NCBI RefSeq assembly: GCF_011764545.1
Contig: NZ_AP022870.1
Coordinates: forward strand, 5,192,001-5,256,000
Reading direction: 5' to 3'
Length of the DNA stretch: 64,000 nt
DNA from: Phytohabitans flavus
GTDB taxonomy: Bacteria; Actinomycetota; Actinomycetes; Mycobacteriales; Micromonosporaceae
A model generated the notes under the pieces. The model was given only the letters and a program-made list of their open reading frames with translations. It had not been told where the DNA came from and searched no databases. The position numbers were made by a program, and so were the translations under genes. Position 1 is the stretch's first letter, and every line of letters begins with the position of its first letter. Positions 35,378-44,384 of this stretch are shown here, one piece after another.

Positions 35378-38146
35378 ATGCCAGTCCGTCGTGTCCTCGC
35401 GGTCTTCGCCGCCCTCCTCGCCGCGGTCGGGTTGGCCACGCCCGCCGCTGCGGGCGACCGTCATGGCGGTGGGCTGGCGGGGCAGCACTCGCTGCGCTCG
35501 CCGGTCACCGACGAGTCGTTCTACTTCGTCATGGCCGACCGGTTCGCCAACGGTGACACCGGCAACGACCAGGGTGGACTCGGCGCGGACCCGCTGGTGT
35601 CGGGCTTCGACCCGACGAAGAAGGGCTTCTACAACGGCGGCGACCTCAAGGGCTTGCTGTCCCGGATCGACTACATCCGCGGGCTGGGCACGACGTCGAT
35701 CTGGCTGACGCCGAGCTTCAAGAACAAGGCCGTGCAGCTCGAGGACGGTCCCTCCGCCGGCTACCACGGGTACTGGATCACCGACTTCACCCAGATCGAC
35801 CCGCACCTGGGCACCAACCAGGACCTGCGCGCGCTGATCGACGCCGCGCACGGGCGCGGCATGAAGGTCTACTTCGACATCATCACCAACCACACGGCGG
35901 ACGTGATCGGGTACGAGGGCAGCGCCCGCCGCGGCTACGTGTCCAAGGACGCGGTCCCCTACCGCACGGCCGCCGGCGCGCCCTTCGACGACCGCGACTA
36001 CGCCGGCAAGGCCTCCTTCCCGGCGCTCAGCCCCGCGACCTCGTTCCCGTACACGCCGGTGCTCGACCCCGCCGAGCAAAACCTCAAGGTGCCGGCGTGG
36101 CTCAACGACGTGACGCTGTACCACAACCGTGGCGACACGACGTTCGTCGGTGAGAACTCCTACTACGGCGACTTCTTCGGCCTCGACGACCTCTTCACCG
36201 AGCACCCGCGCGTGGTCGCCGGCATGACCGACATCTACAAGACGTGGATCCGCGACTTCGGGGTGGACGGCTTCCGCATCGACACGATGAAGCACGTCAA
36301 CGACGAGTTCTGGCAGAAGTTCGGCCCCGAGGTGCTCGACTACGCGCACCGCCACGGCAAGCGCGAGTTCTTCATGTTCGGCGAGGTCTTCGACACCACC
36401 AAGAGCTTCACGTCGCACTTCACCACCGCCGACAAGATGCAGGCGGTGCTCGACTTCCCGTTCCAGGACGCGGCCCGCGGCTTCGCCTCGCGCGGGCAGG
36501 CGGCCGGCCAGCTCGCGACGTTCTTCGCCGGCGACGACTGGTACACCGACGCGGACTCCAACGTGTACCAGCTGCCGACCTTCCTCGGTAACCACGACAT
36601 GGGCCGCATCGGCCACTTCGTGACCACCGACAACCCGGGCGCGGGCGACACCGAGCTACTGGCCCGCGACCGGCTCGCGCACGAGCTGATGTACTTCAGC
36701 CGCGGCAACCCGGTGATCTACTACGGCGACGAGCAGGGCTTCACCGGCGCGGGCGGCGACCAGAACGCGCGGCAGACGATGTTCGCCAGCCAGGTGGCGG
36801 ACTACCTCGACGACGACCTGCTCGGCACGGCGGCGACCCACGCGCAGGACAACTTCGTGGCGGGCCACCCGCTGTACCAGAGCATCTCGTCCCTCGCCGC
36901 GCTGACCCGCGCGCACCCGGCGCTGCGCGACGGTGCCCAGGTGCACCGCTACGCCGCCGATGGCCCGGGCGTGTACGCGTTCTCCCGGCTGGACCGGCGC
37001 GACCAGCGCGAGTACCTCGTCGCGCTGAACAACAGCGAGCAGGCCCAGACCGCGGCCATCCCGACGTACGCGGCCGGTCGCGGCTTCCAGCGGCTGTACG
37101 GCAACGGTCCCGCCCACATCAAGTCCACAGCGGACGGTGCGCTCACCCTGACCGTGCCGGCGCTGTCCGCGGTGGTCTACGCGATGGACGGCCGCGTCCC
37201 CGGCTCCAAGGCCGCGCCGAAGGTCACGATCACCGGTGCCGCCCCGGCGGACGGCGCCCGCGGCCGGATGCACGTCACCGCGGACGTGGCTGGCTCGTCC
37301 TTCTACGAGGTCGCCTTCTACGCGCAGACCGGCAACGGCCAGTGGCGCCCGGTCGGCGTCGACGACAACCCGCCGTACCAGGTGTTCGACGACGTGAGCG
37401 ACCTGCGCGCGGGCACACCGGTGCGGTACAAGGCCGTGGTCCTCGACAACCGCGACCACACCGCCACGAGCGCGGCGCGCACCGCTGCGGTGCCGGCCCC
37501 GCTGGTGTCGATCGAGACCCCGACCGAGGGCAGCCGGGTCCGCGGGAGCGTCGAGGTCCGCGCGGTCGTCGATCCGGAACGGGCCACGCACACCGTCGCG
37601 TTCGAACGCCGTATCGGCGGCGGCGCCTGGACCCCGATCGGCAGCGACACGACCTCACCGGTCTACACGGTCTTCGACCAGCTGCCGGCCGACGTCGCGG
37701 CGGACACCCCGATCGAGTACCGCGCCACGGTCCGCGAGCCCAACGGCACGACCGCCACCAGCCAGGTCCGCCGGGTACGCTCCGCCGGTCCACAAGCGAC
37801 GGTCGCCACGCTGCACTACCTCCGCCCGGCCGGCGACTACGGCGACCAGGACACGGGCTGGGGCCTGCACATGTGGGGCGACGCGGTCGACCCGGCGGTG
37901 CTCGCCCAGGTGGCCTGGGACAACCCGTGGCCGTGGACCCGGATCGAGGGCGGCTGGGCCGAGTACGAGATCCCGCTCGCCCAGGACACCCAGCCGGTCA
38001 ACTTCATCATGCATCTGCCCGCCGGCGACTCCGTACCAGACACGCGAGAGCCGGGCGGCGACCGCTCGTTCCTGCCGATCAACAGCCCGGAGGTGTGGAT
38101 CGTCCAGGGCGACCCGACGGTGTACACAAGCCGGCCGCCGGCCTGA
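35378..38146 (+). CDS. Secreted GH13 alpha-amylase with pullulanase-type C-terminal domain
   Basis: 922 aa. Signal peptide (VLAVFAALLAAVGLATPAAA, cleavage near residue 25) precedes a GH13 barrel with the nucleophile D302 (GFRIDTMKH), acid/base E336 (FGEVFD) and transition-state D407 (LGNHDMGR). Two Ig/fibronectin-like segments (about 605-690 and 700-785) follow, then a C-terminal PUD/CBM41-like starch-binding domain (LHYLRPAGDYGDQDTGWGLH to PEVWIVQGDP). It acts on starch or glycogen-like glucans outside the cell. Start ATG 35378 is supported by the signal peptide; upstream sequence belongs to the spacer. Confidence 0.93.
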   Translation: MPVRRVLAVFAALLAAVGLATPAAAGDRHGGGLAGQHSLRSPVTDESFYFVMADRFANGDTGNDQGGLGADPLVSGFDPTKKGFYNGGDLKGLLSRIDYIRGLGTTSIWLTPSFKNKAVQLEDGPSAGYHGYWITDFTQIDPHLGTNQDLRALIDAAHGRGMKVYFDIITNHTADVIGYEGSARRGYVSKDAVPYRTAAGAPFDDRDYAGKASFPALSPATSFPYTPVLDPAEQNLKVPAWLNDVTLYHNRGDTTFVGENSYYGDFFGLDDLFTEHPRVVAGMTDIYKTWIRDFGVDGFRIDTMKHVNDEFWQKFGPEVLDYAHRHGKREFFMFGEVFDTTKSFTSHFTTADKMQAVLDFPFQDAARGFASRGQAAGQLATFFAGDDWYTDADSNVYQLPTFLGNHDMGRIGHFVTTDNPGAGDTELLARDRLAHELMYFSRGNPVIYYGDEQGFTGAGGDQNARQTMFASQVADYLDDDLLGTAATHAQDNFVAGHPLYQSISSLAALTRAHPALRDGAQVHRYAADGPGVYAFSRLDRRDQREYLVALNNSEQAQTAAIPTYAAGRGFQRLYGNGPAHIKSTADGALTLTVPALSAVVYAMDGRVPGSKAAPKVTITGAAPADGARGRMHVTADVAGSSFYEVAFYAQTGNGQWRPVGVDDNPPYQVFDDVSDLRAGTPVRYKAVVLDNRDHTATSAARTAAVPAPLVSIETPTEGSRVRGSVEVRAVVDPERATHTVAFERRIGGGAWTPIGSDTTSPVYTVFDQLPADVAADTPIEYRATVREPNGTTATSQVRRVRSAGPQATVATLHYLRPAGDYGDQDTGWGLHMWGDAVDPAVLAQVAWDNPWPWTRIEGGWAEYEIPLAQDTQPVNFIMHLPAGDSVPDTREPGGDRSFLPINSPEVWIVQGDPTVYTSRPPA

Positions 38147-38160
38147 CCCGCCGCCCCGGC

Positions 38161-38694
38161 TCAGGCCCGGTACTCGCGGATGATCTCCGTGTCGGTCTGA
38201 CTGGGAGCTTCCGGGTCGCGGGTGACGCGCTCGACCTCGACAAAGCCTGCCTTCGCGGCGACCGCGCCGGACGCCGCGTTGGCGGCGTCGTGGCGGATGG
38301 CCACCCGGTCGATCCCGGGCAGTGTCCGGGCCACCCGGGTCAGCGCGCCGACCGCGGCGGTCATGTAGCCGCGGCCGGCGTAGGACGTGCGGATCCAGTA
38401 GCCGATCTCGATAACGCCCGGACCCATCCGCGTCATCATGCCGATGGCGCCCACCAGATCGCCGGTCGTGTCGAACATGGCGTAGGTGAACTCCGTGCCG
38501 TCGGCCCAGCTCTCCGCCGACTTCTCGATGAACGCGCGAGTGGCGTCGGCGTCGTGCTCGTCTCGCGCCCAGGCGAGGAACGGCTTGAGCTCCGGCAGTG
38601 ACTCGCGGATGGCGGTCGTCGCCTCGTCAACCCATTGCGGCTGCCAGCGCCTGAGCACCACCGCTCCGGCATCGATCGTCTCGGGTGGCTCCAT
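38161..38694 (-). CDS. GNAT N-acetyltransferase (RimJ/RimL-like)
   Basis: 177 aa. The acetyl-CoA site R/Q-X-X-G-X-G/A appears as IRTSYAGRGYMTAAVGALTR, preceded by the beta strand VIEIGYW, which is the RimJ/RimL/ribosomal-protein acetyltransferase pattern. Target unknown. Divergent from the oxidoreductase gene at 38742 with a 47-bp gap. Confidence 0.88.
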   Translation of the reverse strand: MEPPETIDAGAVVLRRWQPQWVDEATTAIRESLPELKPFLAWARDEHDADATRAFIEKSAESWADGTEFTYAMFDTTGDLVGAIGMMTRMGPGVIEIGYWIRTSYAGRGYMTAAVGALTRVARTLPGIDRVAIRHDAANAASGAVAAKAGFVEVERVTRDPEAPSQTDTEIIREYRA

Positions 38695-38741
38695 GGTCCG
38701 TAAGCTTATGGACGATCGGTCCTCAAGGCTTGGGGGTTTTG

Positions 38742-39788
38742 ATGCGTGCCGGCGTCGTGCTTACCGCAACCCCCGGTGTGGAGGATCTCGCCGTGCGGGC
38801 CGAGGAGTTGGGCCTGGACAGCGTATGGGTCAACGACACCCCGATGGTCCACGGCGACCCCTTCGTCGCCTTGAGCCTCTGCGCGAAGGCCACCAGCCGC
38901 GTCAAGCTCGGCATCGGCGTGATGTCACCGGCGCTGCGTTCGGCGCCGGCCGCCGCGAGCGGGATCGCCAGCCTCAACGCTCTGGCACCGGGCCGGATCA
39001 TCTGCGGGGTCGGCACCGGAAACAGCGCCCGACGCACGCTTGGTATGCGGCCCACCACGGCGGCCGCGCTGGAAAGCTTCACCACCGCGCGTCAGGACCT
39101 GTGCGCCGGGCGCTCGACCGAGTACCGCGAAGGTGACCGGGTCCGCGACATCCGGTTCCTGCACGACAGAGCGCATGTGAACACCGCCGACCCGATCGAG
39201 TTCGTCGTGGCCGCGCTGCTCGGACCGAAGGCCGCCGCCGTCGCCGGCCGCCGCGGCACTGGGCTCATCTCCTTCGGCCTGCTAGACCCCGCCGCCTGGC
39301 ACGCCCTGCACGAAGCTCGCCGCCAAGCGGCGCAAGGCGTCCCCGGCTCCCGCACGAACTCCTACCTGGTCACCGCGCTGCACATACTCGACGAGGACGA
39401 GGATCCCGACGGCGACGCGGCCCGGGACACGACCGGCCACTTGGTGCTGTCGCTGCTGACCTTCGCCGCCGACAAGCGTGCTTTCGCCGCTCAGCTCGGC
39501 CCTGCGGAACGCGAGGCGGTGCGGCGCCTCCTCGACCGGCGCGGCACCACCGCCACCGCGCCGGACCGGCACACCAAGCTCTACCCCAACTATCTCGGCC
39601 GCATCGCACCGCAGGACCGAGACCTGGTGGTGCCCTCGCTGATGAACATGCTGACCCTGGTAGGCACCCGCGACGACATCCTCGCCCGGATCAACACCCT
39701 GGAGCAGGCTGGCATCGACGAGCTCCTCATCCAGCCGGTAGTCGACCCACCCACCGAGATGGCCCAGCTCGCGAAGCTCCTCAATTGA
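38742..39788 (+). CDS. LLM-class flavin-dependent oxidoreductase
   Basis: About 348 aa with the luciferase-like barrel pattern: DLAVRAEELGLDSVWVNDTP near the N-terminus, AKATSRVKLGIGVMSPALRS, ALAPGRIICGVGTGNSARRTLG, FVVAALLGPKAAAVAGRRGTGLI and a C-terminal INTLEQAGIDELLIQPV. Probably F420- or FMN-dependent. ATG 38742 is chosen over in-frame starts from 38685 that would extend into the divergent promoter. The 3' end overlaps the next convergent gene by eight bases. Confidence 0.85.
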   Translation: MRAGVVLTATPGVEDLAVRAEELGLDSVWVNDTPMVHGDPFVALSLCAKATSRVKLGIGVMSPALRSAPAAASGIASLNALAPGRIICGVGTGNSARRTLGMRPTTAAALESFTTARQDLCAGRSTEYREGDRVRDIRFLHDRAHVNTADPIEFVVAALLGPKAAAVAGRRGTGLISFGLLDPAAWHALHEARRQAAQGVPGSRTNSYLVTALHILDEDEDPDGDAARDTTGHLVLSLLTFAADKRAFAAQLGPAEREAVRRLLDRRGTTATAPDRHTKLYPNYLGRIAPQDRDLVVPSLMNMLTLVGTRDDILARINTLEQAGIDELLIQPVVDPPTEMAQLAKLLN

Positions 39789-40401
39789 CGTCCGCGGTTT
39801 CGCGCATCACCTGAACGGAACGGGCGGCCGTCGTGATTTCGAGATGTACGAGGTTGACGGCGGCCTCCGTGGACAGGATCCGCCGCGCCACGAACTTGCT
39901 GGCGAGGGCTAGCTCAAGCCGCGGACCGGTCCAACGCTCGATCGATACCGGACCGTCCAGCAGGTGCCGGACGACCGCGTGGCGGTTGCGCTGGAAGGAA
40001 CGCTGCCGCCCGTACAGCGCCTCGATCACGGCCGGACTGAGCCGGCACCGCTGCCGGTCCGCCCGCCGCAGGTCGATGCTGGCCAGCAGGTGGCCGACGA
40101 CGTCGGCGAGCGTACGGCCATCGATGTCACCGCTGCCCGGCACACGGTCGAGGCCACGCGCCTGCCGGACCCACAACCCGATGTCGTACTCGGGGTGGCG
40201 CGGGATCCGGAGGGCGCTGGTGCGGGCGACGTGCCCGACGACCTCCGACTCGGGCAGCTCGTCGGGGCGGTCGCCGCGGAGCCAGCGCAGCAACGAGGTC
40301 CAAGCGAGAAGGGCGCGGCCGGCCTCGTCACTGGTGCAGACCCTGCGCGACCCCTCCGGGCTGTAGAGAACGAACAACTCCAGGCCGGTCGGATCGGTCA
40401 T
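39781..40401 (-). CDS. Hypothetical protein with N-terminal beta segment and helical C-terminus
   Basis: 206 aa from ATG 40401 (an upstream in-frame ATG at 40434 would add 11 residues). It begins LELFVLYSPEGSRRVCTSDEAGRALLAWTSLLRWLRGDRP and has a helical, Arg-rich middle (YGRQRSFQRNRHAVVRHLLD), but no motif I recognise. No membrane segment or signal peptide. It overlaps the convergent oxidoreductase gene at its 3' end. Confidence 0.55.
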   Translation of the reverse strand: MTDPTGLELFVLYSPEGSRRVCTSDEAGRALLAWTSLLRWLRGDRPDELPESEVVGHVARTSALRIPRHPEYDIGLWVRQARGLDRVPGSGDIDGRTLADVVGHLLASIDLRRADRQRCRLSPAVIEALYGRQRSFQRNRHAVVRHLLDGPVSIERWTGPRLELALASKFVARRILSTEAAVNLVHLEITTAARSVQVMRETADVN

Positions 40402-40715
40402 CGGCGTCCCACGGCTCGTGGCTAATGTGGACACTCCAGCCCGCGATGGTAGCCCCCATCCACAATCACCTGTCGATGTACGACGCTGCCCCGGTTCGGG
40501 CGCCGGTTACCATCGAAAGGCTTCCTCGAACGGGGCCGGCGCCAACGTGAACGTGACCGACAGCGCGCGCCGCACGGACCTCGCGAAATCTTTGACCGCT
40601 CGTCTCCCATGATCGCTGCGGCCTCCGATCCAATCGCCGATAAGGGCGATGGTCGTGGGTGGGTGGCCGGCATAATCAGATGGGGTGGCCTTGATCGGTA
40701 GATGCTCTGGTTGTC

Positions 40716-40757
40716 CGTGGCGATTCTTTTCCCCTGGAGGGGCAATTTCTCGCCACG
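40716..40757. repeat. Type D hairpin repeat (42 nt)
   Basis: Outer arms CGTGGCGA/TCGCCACG and inner CCCC-TGGA-GGGG separated by 7-nt internal-loop strands. The same 42-nt architecture recurs at 52398-52439 and 58351-58392. It is preceded by a GCCTTGATCGGTAG-type module, also shared. The gap 40435-41163 contains only repeats. Confidence 0.75.
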
Positions 40758-40871
40758 ATCACAGCGCGACACAGCGCTGCCTGCGCCGATCACGGAAAAG
40801 CCGCAGCGATCGGCGCCTTTGCGTGAAGGCTCGATCCGTCAACGCAGATCTGGCGCCTTGGCCCCAGACTT

Positions 40872-40918
40872 CCGACCCCGGAAGCTCTCTATAGAGCCTT
40901 CGGCGTCGGTCTTGGGCT
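40872..40918. repeat. CTCTATA-loop palindrome
   Basis: CCGACCCCGGAAGC pairs imperfectly with GCCTTCGGCGTCGG around the loop TCTCTATAGA. A close relative is at 52535-52576 (CCCCGACTCC...GGAGTCGGGG), each about 115-135 bp downstream of a type D hairpin. Confidence 0.65.
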
Positions 40919-40966
40919 TGTCCACAGTGGTTCCCTTGATCAGCGCGTCGGGGGCGAAGTAGGCCA

Positions 40967-41000
40967 GCGATCGTGGTACCCAGCTGTCGCTATAGGGACA
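40967..41000. repeat. Half copy of the GATCGTGGTA palindrome
   Basis: Left arm and loop (GATCGTGGTACCCAGCTG then TCGCTATAG) match the palindrome at 32949, but the right arm is lost. Confidence 0.6.
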
Positions 41001-41163
41001 GTGAGCCTTTCCGGGTAAGGCTCTGATTACCGGGCGCGGTTGTCCGGGATGCCCAAGGTGTACGCGAATCGCCCTGGTAGGCGGGGATGAGCTATGAAGG
41101 CGCGGAACGCCGGTACGAAAGTGTTCCTCTCACAGACCACGTCCCCGGAGTTCCGCGCCGCTG

Positions 41164-41375
41164 ATGAGTATCACCTATACCGCCACGCTGCCCGTACGCG
41201 ACCAGACCGTGTTCTACCTGTCCGGACTGCTGCATGCCGAACGTGCGCGGCGCGGCACCCGCACCGAAAGGCGTGCGAGAGGCGTACGGGCAGGGCGTGC
41301 AGGGCGCTGACCTGCTTCCGGCGGGCTGTGCTGGCGCTACGTTGGCTGCTGTACGGGACCCGGGCCCGGTCAATG
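41164..41375 (+). pseudogene. IS5-family transposase N-terminal remnant
   Basis: ATLPVRDQTVFYLSGLLHAE followed by RARRGTRTERRA, then after a short disrupted stretch LTCFRRAVLALRWLLYGTRA, matches the helical N-terminal part of IS5-like DDE transposases. No catalytic part follows. A C-terminal fragment of a similar transposase lies at 41950-42242 on the opposite strand. Confidence 0.6.
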
Positions 41376-41453
41376 TACGGCCGGCGTTGGCGGCATCGTG
41401 ATGTGGTTGATCTTGATCGCGAGCCTGTCATCTACGGATCTGTATGGCGGTGC

Positions 41454-41459
41454 TATAAT
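41454..41459 (+). promoter_or_regulatory. TATAAT -10 box of a leaderless gene
   Basis: A perfect TATAAT six bases before the ATG at 41466, so transcription would begin at or next to the start codon. No good -35 hexamer is visible. Confidence 0.5.
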
Positions 41460-41465
41460 CCGCGC

Positions 41466-41831
41466 ATGTCAGGGTGGCAGCGATTCAGTCTCCTGCTGTG
41501 GTTCATCGGAGCATGTTGGATAGGGTCAGCCATAGTCGGCGTGTATAACCACGACTTCTCAGACCTCTCGGGACTGCCCAATCATTACTACACGCGAGGC
41601 TTCATTGGCGGCGGCTTCATCGTCGCGTCCATGGCTGCCCTTACGCACGACTATCAGAAGCGTCGAAACAGCGCGAGTTCTCGGAGCCGTCCCAGCGGCG
41701 GTCATATGGCCGCACCTCAAAGGGATCGCGGAGACACTGGATTTAACGCGGCATTTTGGACGGCCCTCATCCTGTCGGTTCCGCTAGGGCTCCTTACGAC
41801 GCTCCTCGGGCGTTTCCTGGGCCTGAATTGA
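41466..41831 (+). CDS. Small membrane protein (unrecognised) between transposase remnants
   Basis: 121 aa, with membrane helices at about 7-26 (FSLLLWFIGACWIGSAIVGV), 45-60 (GFIGGGFIVASMAAL) and 97-117 (FWTALILSVPLGLLTTLLG), separated by a basic loop. Base composition is less GC-rich and codon use more relaxed than its neighbours, which together with the flanking IS5-like remnants suggests horizontal acquisition. A start at 41466 is supported by the TATAAT just upstream. I recognise no family. Confidence 0.6.
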   Translation: MSGWQRFSLLLWFIGACWIGSAIVGVYNHDFSDLSGLPNHYYTRGFIGGGFIVASMAALTHDYQKRRNSASSRSRPSGGHMAAPQRDRGDTGFNAAFWTALILSVPLGLLTTLLGRFLGLN

Positions 41832-41949
41832 TGCATTACACTCTTACCTTAAGTCACTTTGTCACATACTCTAAGTTACTGGCCGTTTCGCTGTGACCCG
41901 GGTAGGAGTCAATGAGCCTTCCCGCGTAACGGCTGGTGTCGTTGGGTGA

Positions 41950-42242
41950 TCAGGTGGTTCGGCCGTGTTCGATGTGGAGAAGGACGAGTGCGGCTGCGAC
42001 AATGTCGCCGATTCGTCGGGGACAGAGGCTGACGTTGCGGAGGGCTTTGAACGTGGTCTTGAGCAGCGAATTGCCGCGTTCGCCGATGGCCCGGATCCCG
42101 TTGTGGACCTTGTCGTAGGTCTGCTGGGCATGTCGGTGAGTTGCCCGCCCTTGGGCTTCTTGAACGCCACGGTGATGGTGCCGGCCTCGCCCTCGTAGCC
42201 CAGATCGCCCAGGGCCCGCAGGTGCTCTGCGGTCCATACGGT
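41950..42242 (-). pseudogene. IS5-family transposase C-terminal remnant
   Basis: Conceptual translation TVWTAEHLRALGDLGYEGEA, TITVAFKKPKGGQLTDM, then in the next frame QQTYDKVHNGIRAIGERGNS, LLKTTFKALRNVSLCPRRIG and DIVAAALVLLHIEHGRTT matches the C-terminal third of IS5-like transposases, including the region of the last catalytic residue. One base is missing at a run of three C (minus strand) near 42126-42128. The upstream part is absent and the remnant ends at a type A fragment. Confidence 0.7.
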
Positions 42243-42248
42243 GAGCAG

Positions 42249-42270
42249 GGACATCGCGGTAGCTCAGATC
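42249..42270 (-). repeat. Type A repeat fragment
   Basis: Only GGACATCGCGGTAGCTCAGATC, the outer end of the element, remains. It separates the transposase remnant from the DUF1152 gene. Confidence 0.6.
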
Positions 42271-42274
42271 TCGA

Positions 42275-43251
42275 TCAGTGGGGATAGGCGCGGGGAATGC
42301 GGGTGGTGGAGATCTCGTTGCGGAAGGCCTCGATGCGCCCGATCACCTGGCGCCGGCCGTAGGTGTTCTCGATGCGGCCGAGGTACAGGCATTGGGCGGC
42401 GAGCTTGTCCAGATCGACGGTGAAGTAGATGGCCATCAGCGGGTTGACGAACAGCGCGCTGCCGGTGGTGCGCCGGGTGAACTGGATATCCCGAATGCGC
42501 CGCGGGTGGCGGCGGCGATCTGGCCGTTGACGATGCTGGGCCGCTCCGGGGTGGCGGCCTGGGCGTCGGCGACGGCGTCGCGGTACAGCGCCGCTTCCCG
42601 GCTGTGGCCGGGTATGGACAGCGCGCCCAGGTAGCCGCCGTCGCGGTCGAGCGCGGCGATGTTCTCCAGCACCTGGACGTGGTTGACGCCGTGATAGGCG
42701 TCAATGCCGAAGCCGAGACAGGTCACCAGCTTCACCGCCACGTCCAGGCCTGCCACGGCGGCGAGGCTGGTGATGTCCTCCACGGGCGTGCCGAGGGCGG
42801 CTTCGTCACCGCGCAGCAGGATGTCGGTGCCGCCGTCGACGAGCACCACCGCGTCGATATCCAGTGTTTGGATGAGGTGCCGATAGGCGTCCCGCAACGG
42901 TTGGACGCCGAGCGGGGGAAAGGCGTACACCGTCGACGGTAGCTGCTGAGCGGCCAACCACCGGGCGAGTGTCCGCTCGGGGAAGTACCAGTCGGGGCTG
43001 GCGGAGTCGGGCGTCACCGCCGCGACATTCTCGGCCGCCCATATGTCGCGGTCGGTCAGTTCGAGTTCGGAGAAGGACAGGTTGGCCAGGTGTACCTGCG
43101 CCCCGTTCTGCCACAGCGCGAGAGCCAGCGGCAGACCGGCATAGACATCGAACCCGCCGCCCGCGCCAGCGATCAGGATGCTGCGGGCAGGGGCCAGAGC
43201 CATGAAAAGCGGTGGAGCGGCCAGCGAGGGCAGCATGGCAGGGCTCGTCAC
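42275..43251 (-). CDS. DUF1152 domain protein, frame broken once near 42498
   Basis: Repaired product about 325 aa. N-terminal SILIAGAGGGFDVYAGLPLA gives a Rossmann-like glycine loop, VVLVDGGTDILLRGDEAALG and LVTCLGFGIDAYHGVNHVQV are the conserved DUF1152 blocks. The frame is lost between TRGA and RDIQFTRRTTGSALFVNPLM; the true C-terminus (ending FRNEISTTRIPRAYPH) reads in the next frame to a stop at 42275-42277. DUF1152 proteins are of unknown function. Probably intact in the organism. Confidence 0.8.
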
Positions 43252-43281
43252 CGTTCAATGATCCGCCAAGGACGCAACCAG

Positions 43282-44295
43282 CTACGCCGTCGGAGCAGGA
43301 TCAGCGAGACGTACGCAGGACGGCCTGGTTCGGACCTGGTAGGAGACCGCGGCGATGGCGAGGGCCCAGCCGTACCCGGCGAATGCGACCGAAGCCGCTC
43401 CGCCCAGGCTCAGCACCCCGTACTCCGTGAAGAAGGCGTAGACCAGGCTCCCGGTGCCGTAGAGGGCCAGCGTTGGTGCGATGAGCCATACCGGAGCCAG
43501 CGGCAAGAAGCGAGGCACCCGGCGGCCTGACAGCCAGAGCGTCCAACGTGGAAAGACCATCCCCCATGTCTGGACGAGCCCGAGCAAGAGAAAGACGGCT
43601 AGCCCGATCCCGATGACGCCGCCCGCGACCGCCTGCCACGTCGGCCGGAAGCCATTCGGTTCGATCCCGGCGACACCTGCCGCGCCCAGAGCGTGCAGGA
43701 AAAGGTACGGCCCGAAGACGCCGCAGCCGGCATAGGCGATCCGCCGAACCCGTGGCGGCGCGGCACTCGGTGTGGGGTACCACCGAGCCGACGATCGTGC
43801 CGAGTGGGCACTGCCGCAGCGGGCGCACACCCCCGCCCCTCGACGCTGCCACGACAGCGCGGTCGCGAGAAACAACGCGCCGACGACGGCCAAGGCCAAC
43901 CGTTCGCCGAACGCCAGCCAATCACTGTTGCCGTCGCGATCGCGTACCGTGCCTGTCAGAGCCAGCTCGATGATGCTGAGCAGCACCCAGCAACTGCTGA
44001 TCAGCGACAGCGCGGCCATCGTCCACAAGGCTGCGGATACGGCCAGCAGGATTCGCCCCCGCGGTGGCGCGACGATGGTGGTGGCTGCGGCGGCGGCTCC
44101 CACGAGCAAGACGGCAGCCGCCGGCCAAGCGGCATACGCCAAGCCGACGAACTCCTGATGCCCCGCGATCGCCGCTATCAACAGCGCGCAGCCATACAAG
44201 GCGCTGGCCGCACTCGCCGCCCAACCAACCCACGACGGCCACCGCCGCCACCAACCGGCCCCCGTGACCCATCGAGCACGGCCGAAAGTATTCAC
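43282..44295 (-). CDS. Polytopic membrane protein with a CxxC motif
   Basis: 337 aa with about nine hydrophobic helices. A cytoplasmic loop between helices four and five carries GVCARCGSAHSARS (a CxxC that might bind zinc or iron). Segments WVGWAASAASALYGCALLIA and LGGAASVAFAGYGWALAIAA frame the protein. No family recognised; it resembles other actinomycete membrane proteins of unknown role. Divergent from the kelch lipoprotein gene with an 89-bp gap. Confidence 0.7.
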   Translation of the reverse strand: MNTFGRARWVTGAGWWRRWPSWVGWAASAASALYGCALLIAAIAGHQEFVGLAYAAWPAAAVLLVGAAAAATTIVAPPRGRILLAVSAALWTMAALSLISSCWVLLSIIELALTGTVRDRDGNSDWLAFGERLALAVVGALFLATALSWQRRGAGVCARCGSAHSARSSARWYPTPSAAPPRVRRIAYAGCGVFGPYLFLHALGAAGVAGIEPNGFRPTWQAVAGGVIGIGLAVFLLLGLVQTWGMVFPRWTLWLSGRRVPRFLPLAPVWLIAPTLALYGTGSLVYAFFTEYGVLSLGGAASVAFAGYGWALAIAAVSYQVRTRPSCVRLADPAPTA

Positions 44296-44384
44296 AACCC
44301 CGGCTGTGAGGCCACTGAGAGCGGGAACTCACATTGCCCGCCAGGGCTCCATCTCGGTACAGCCGAGACGCGGAGGGCGCAGCG

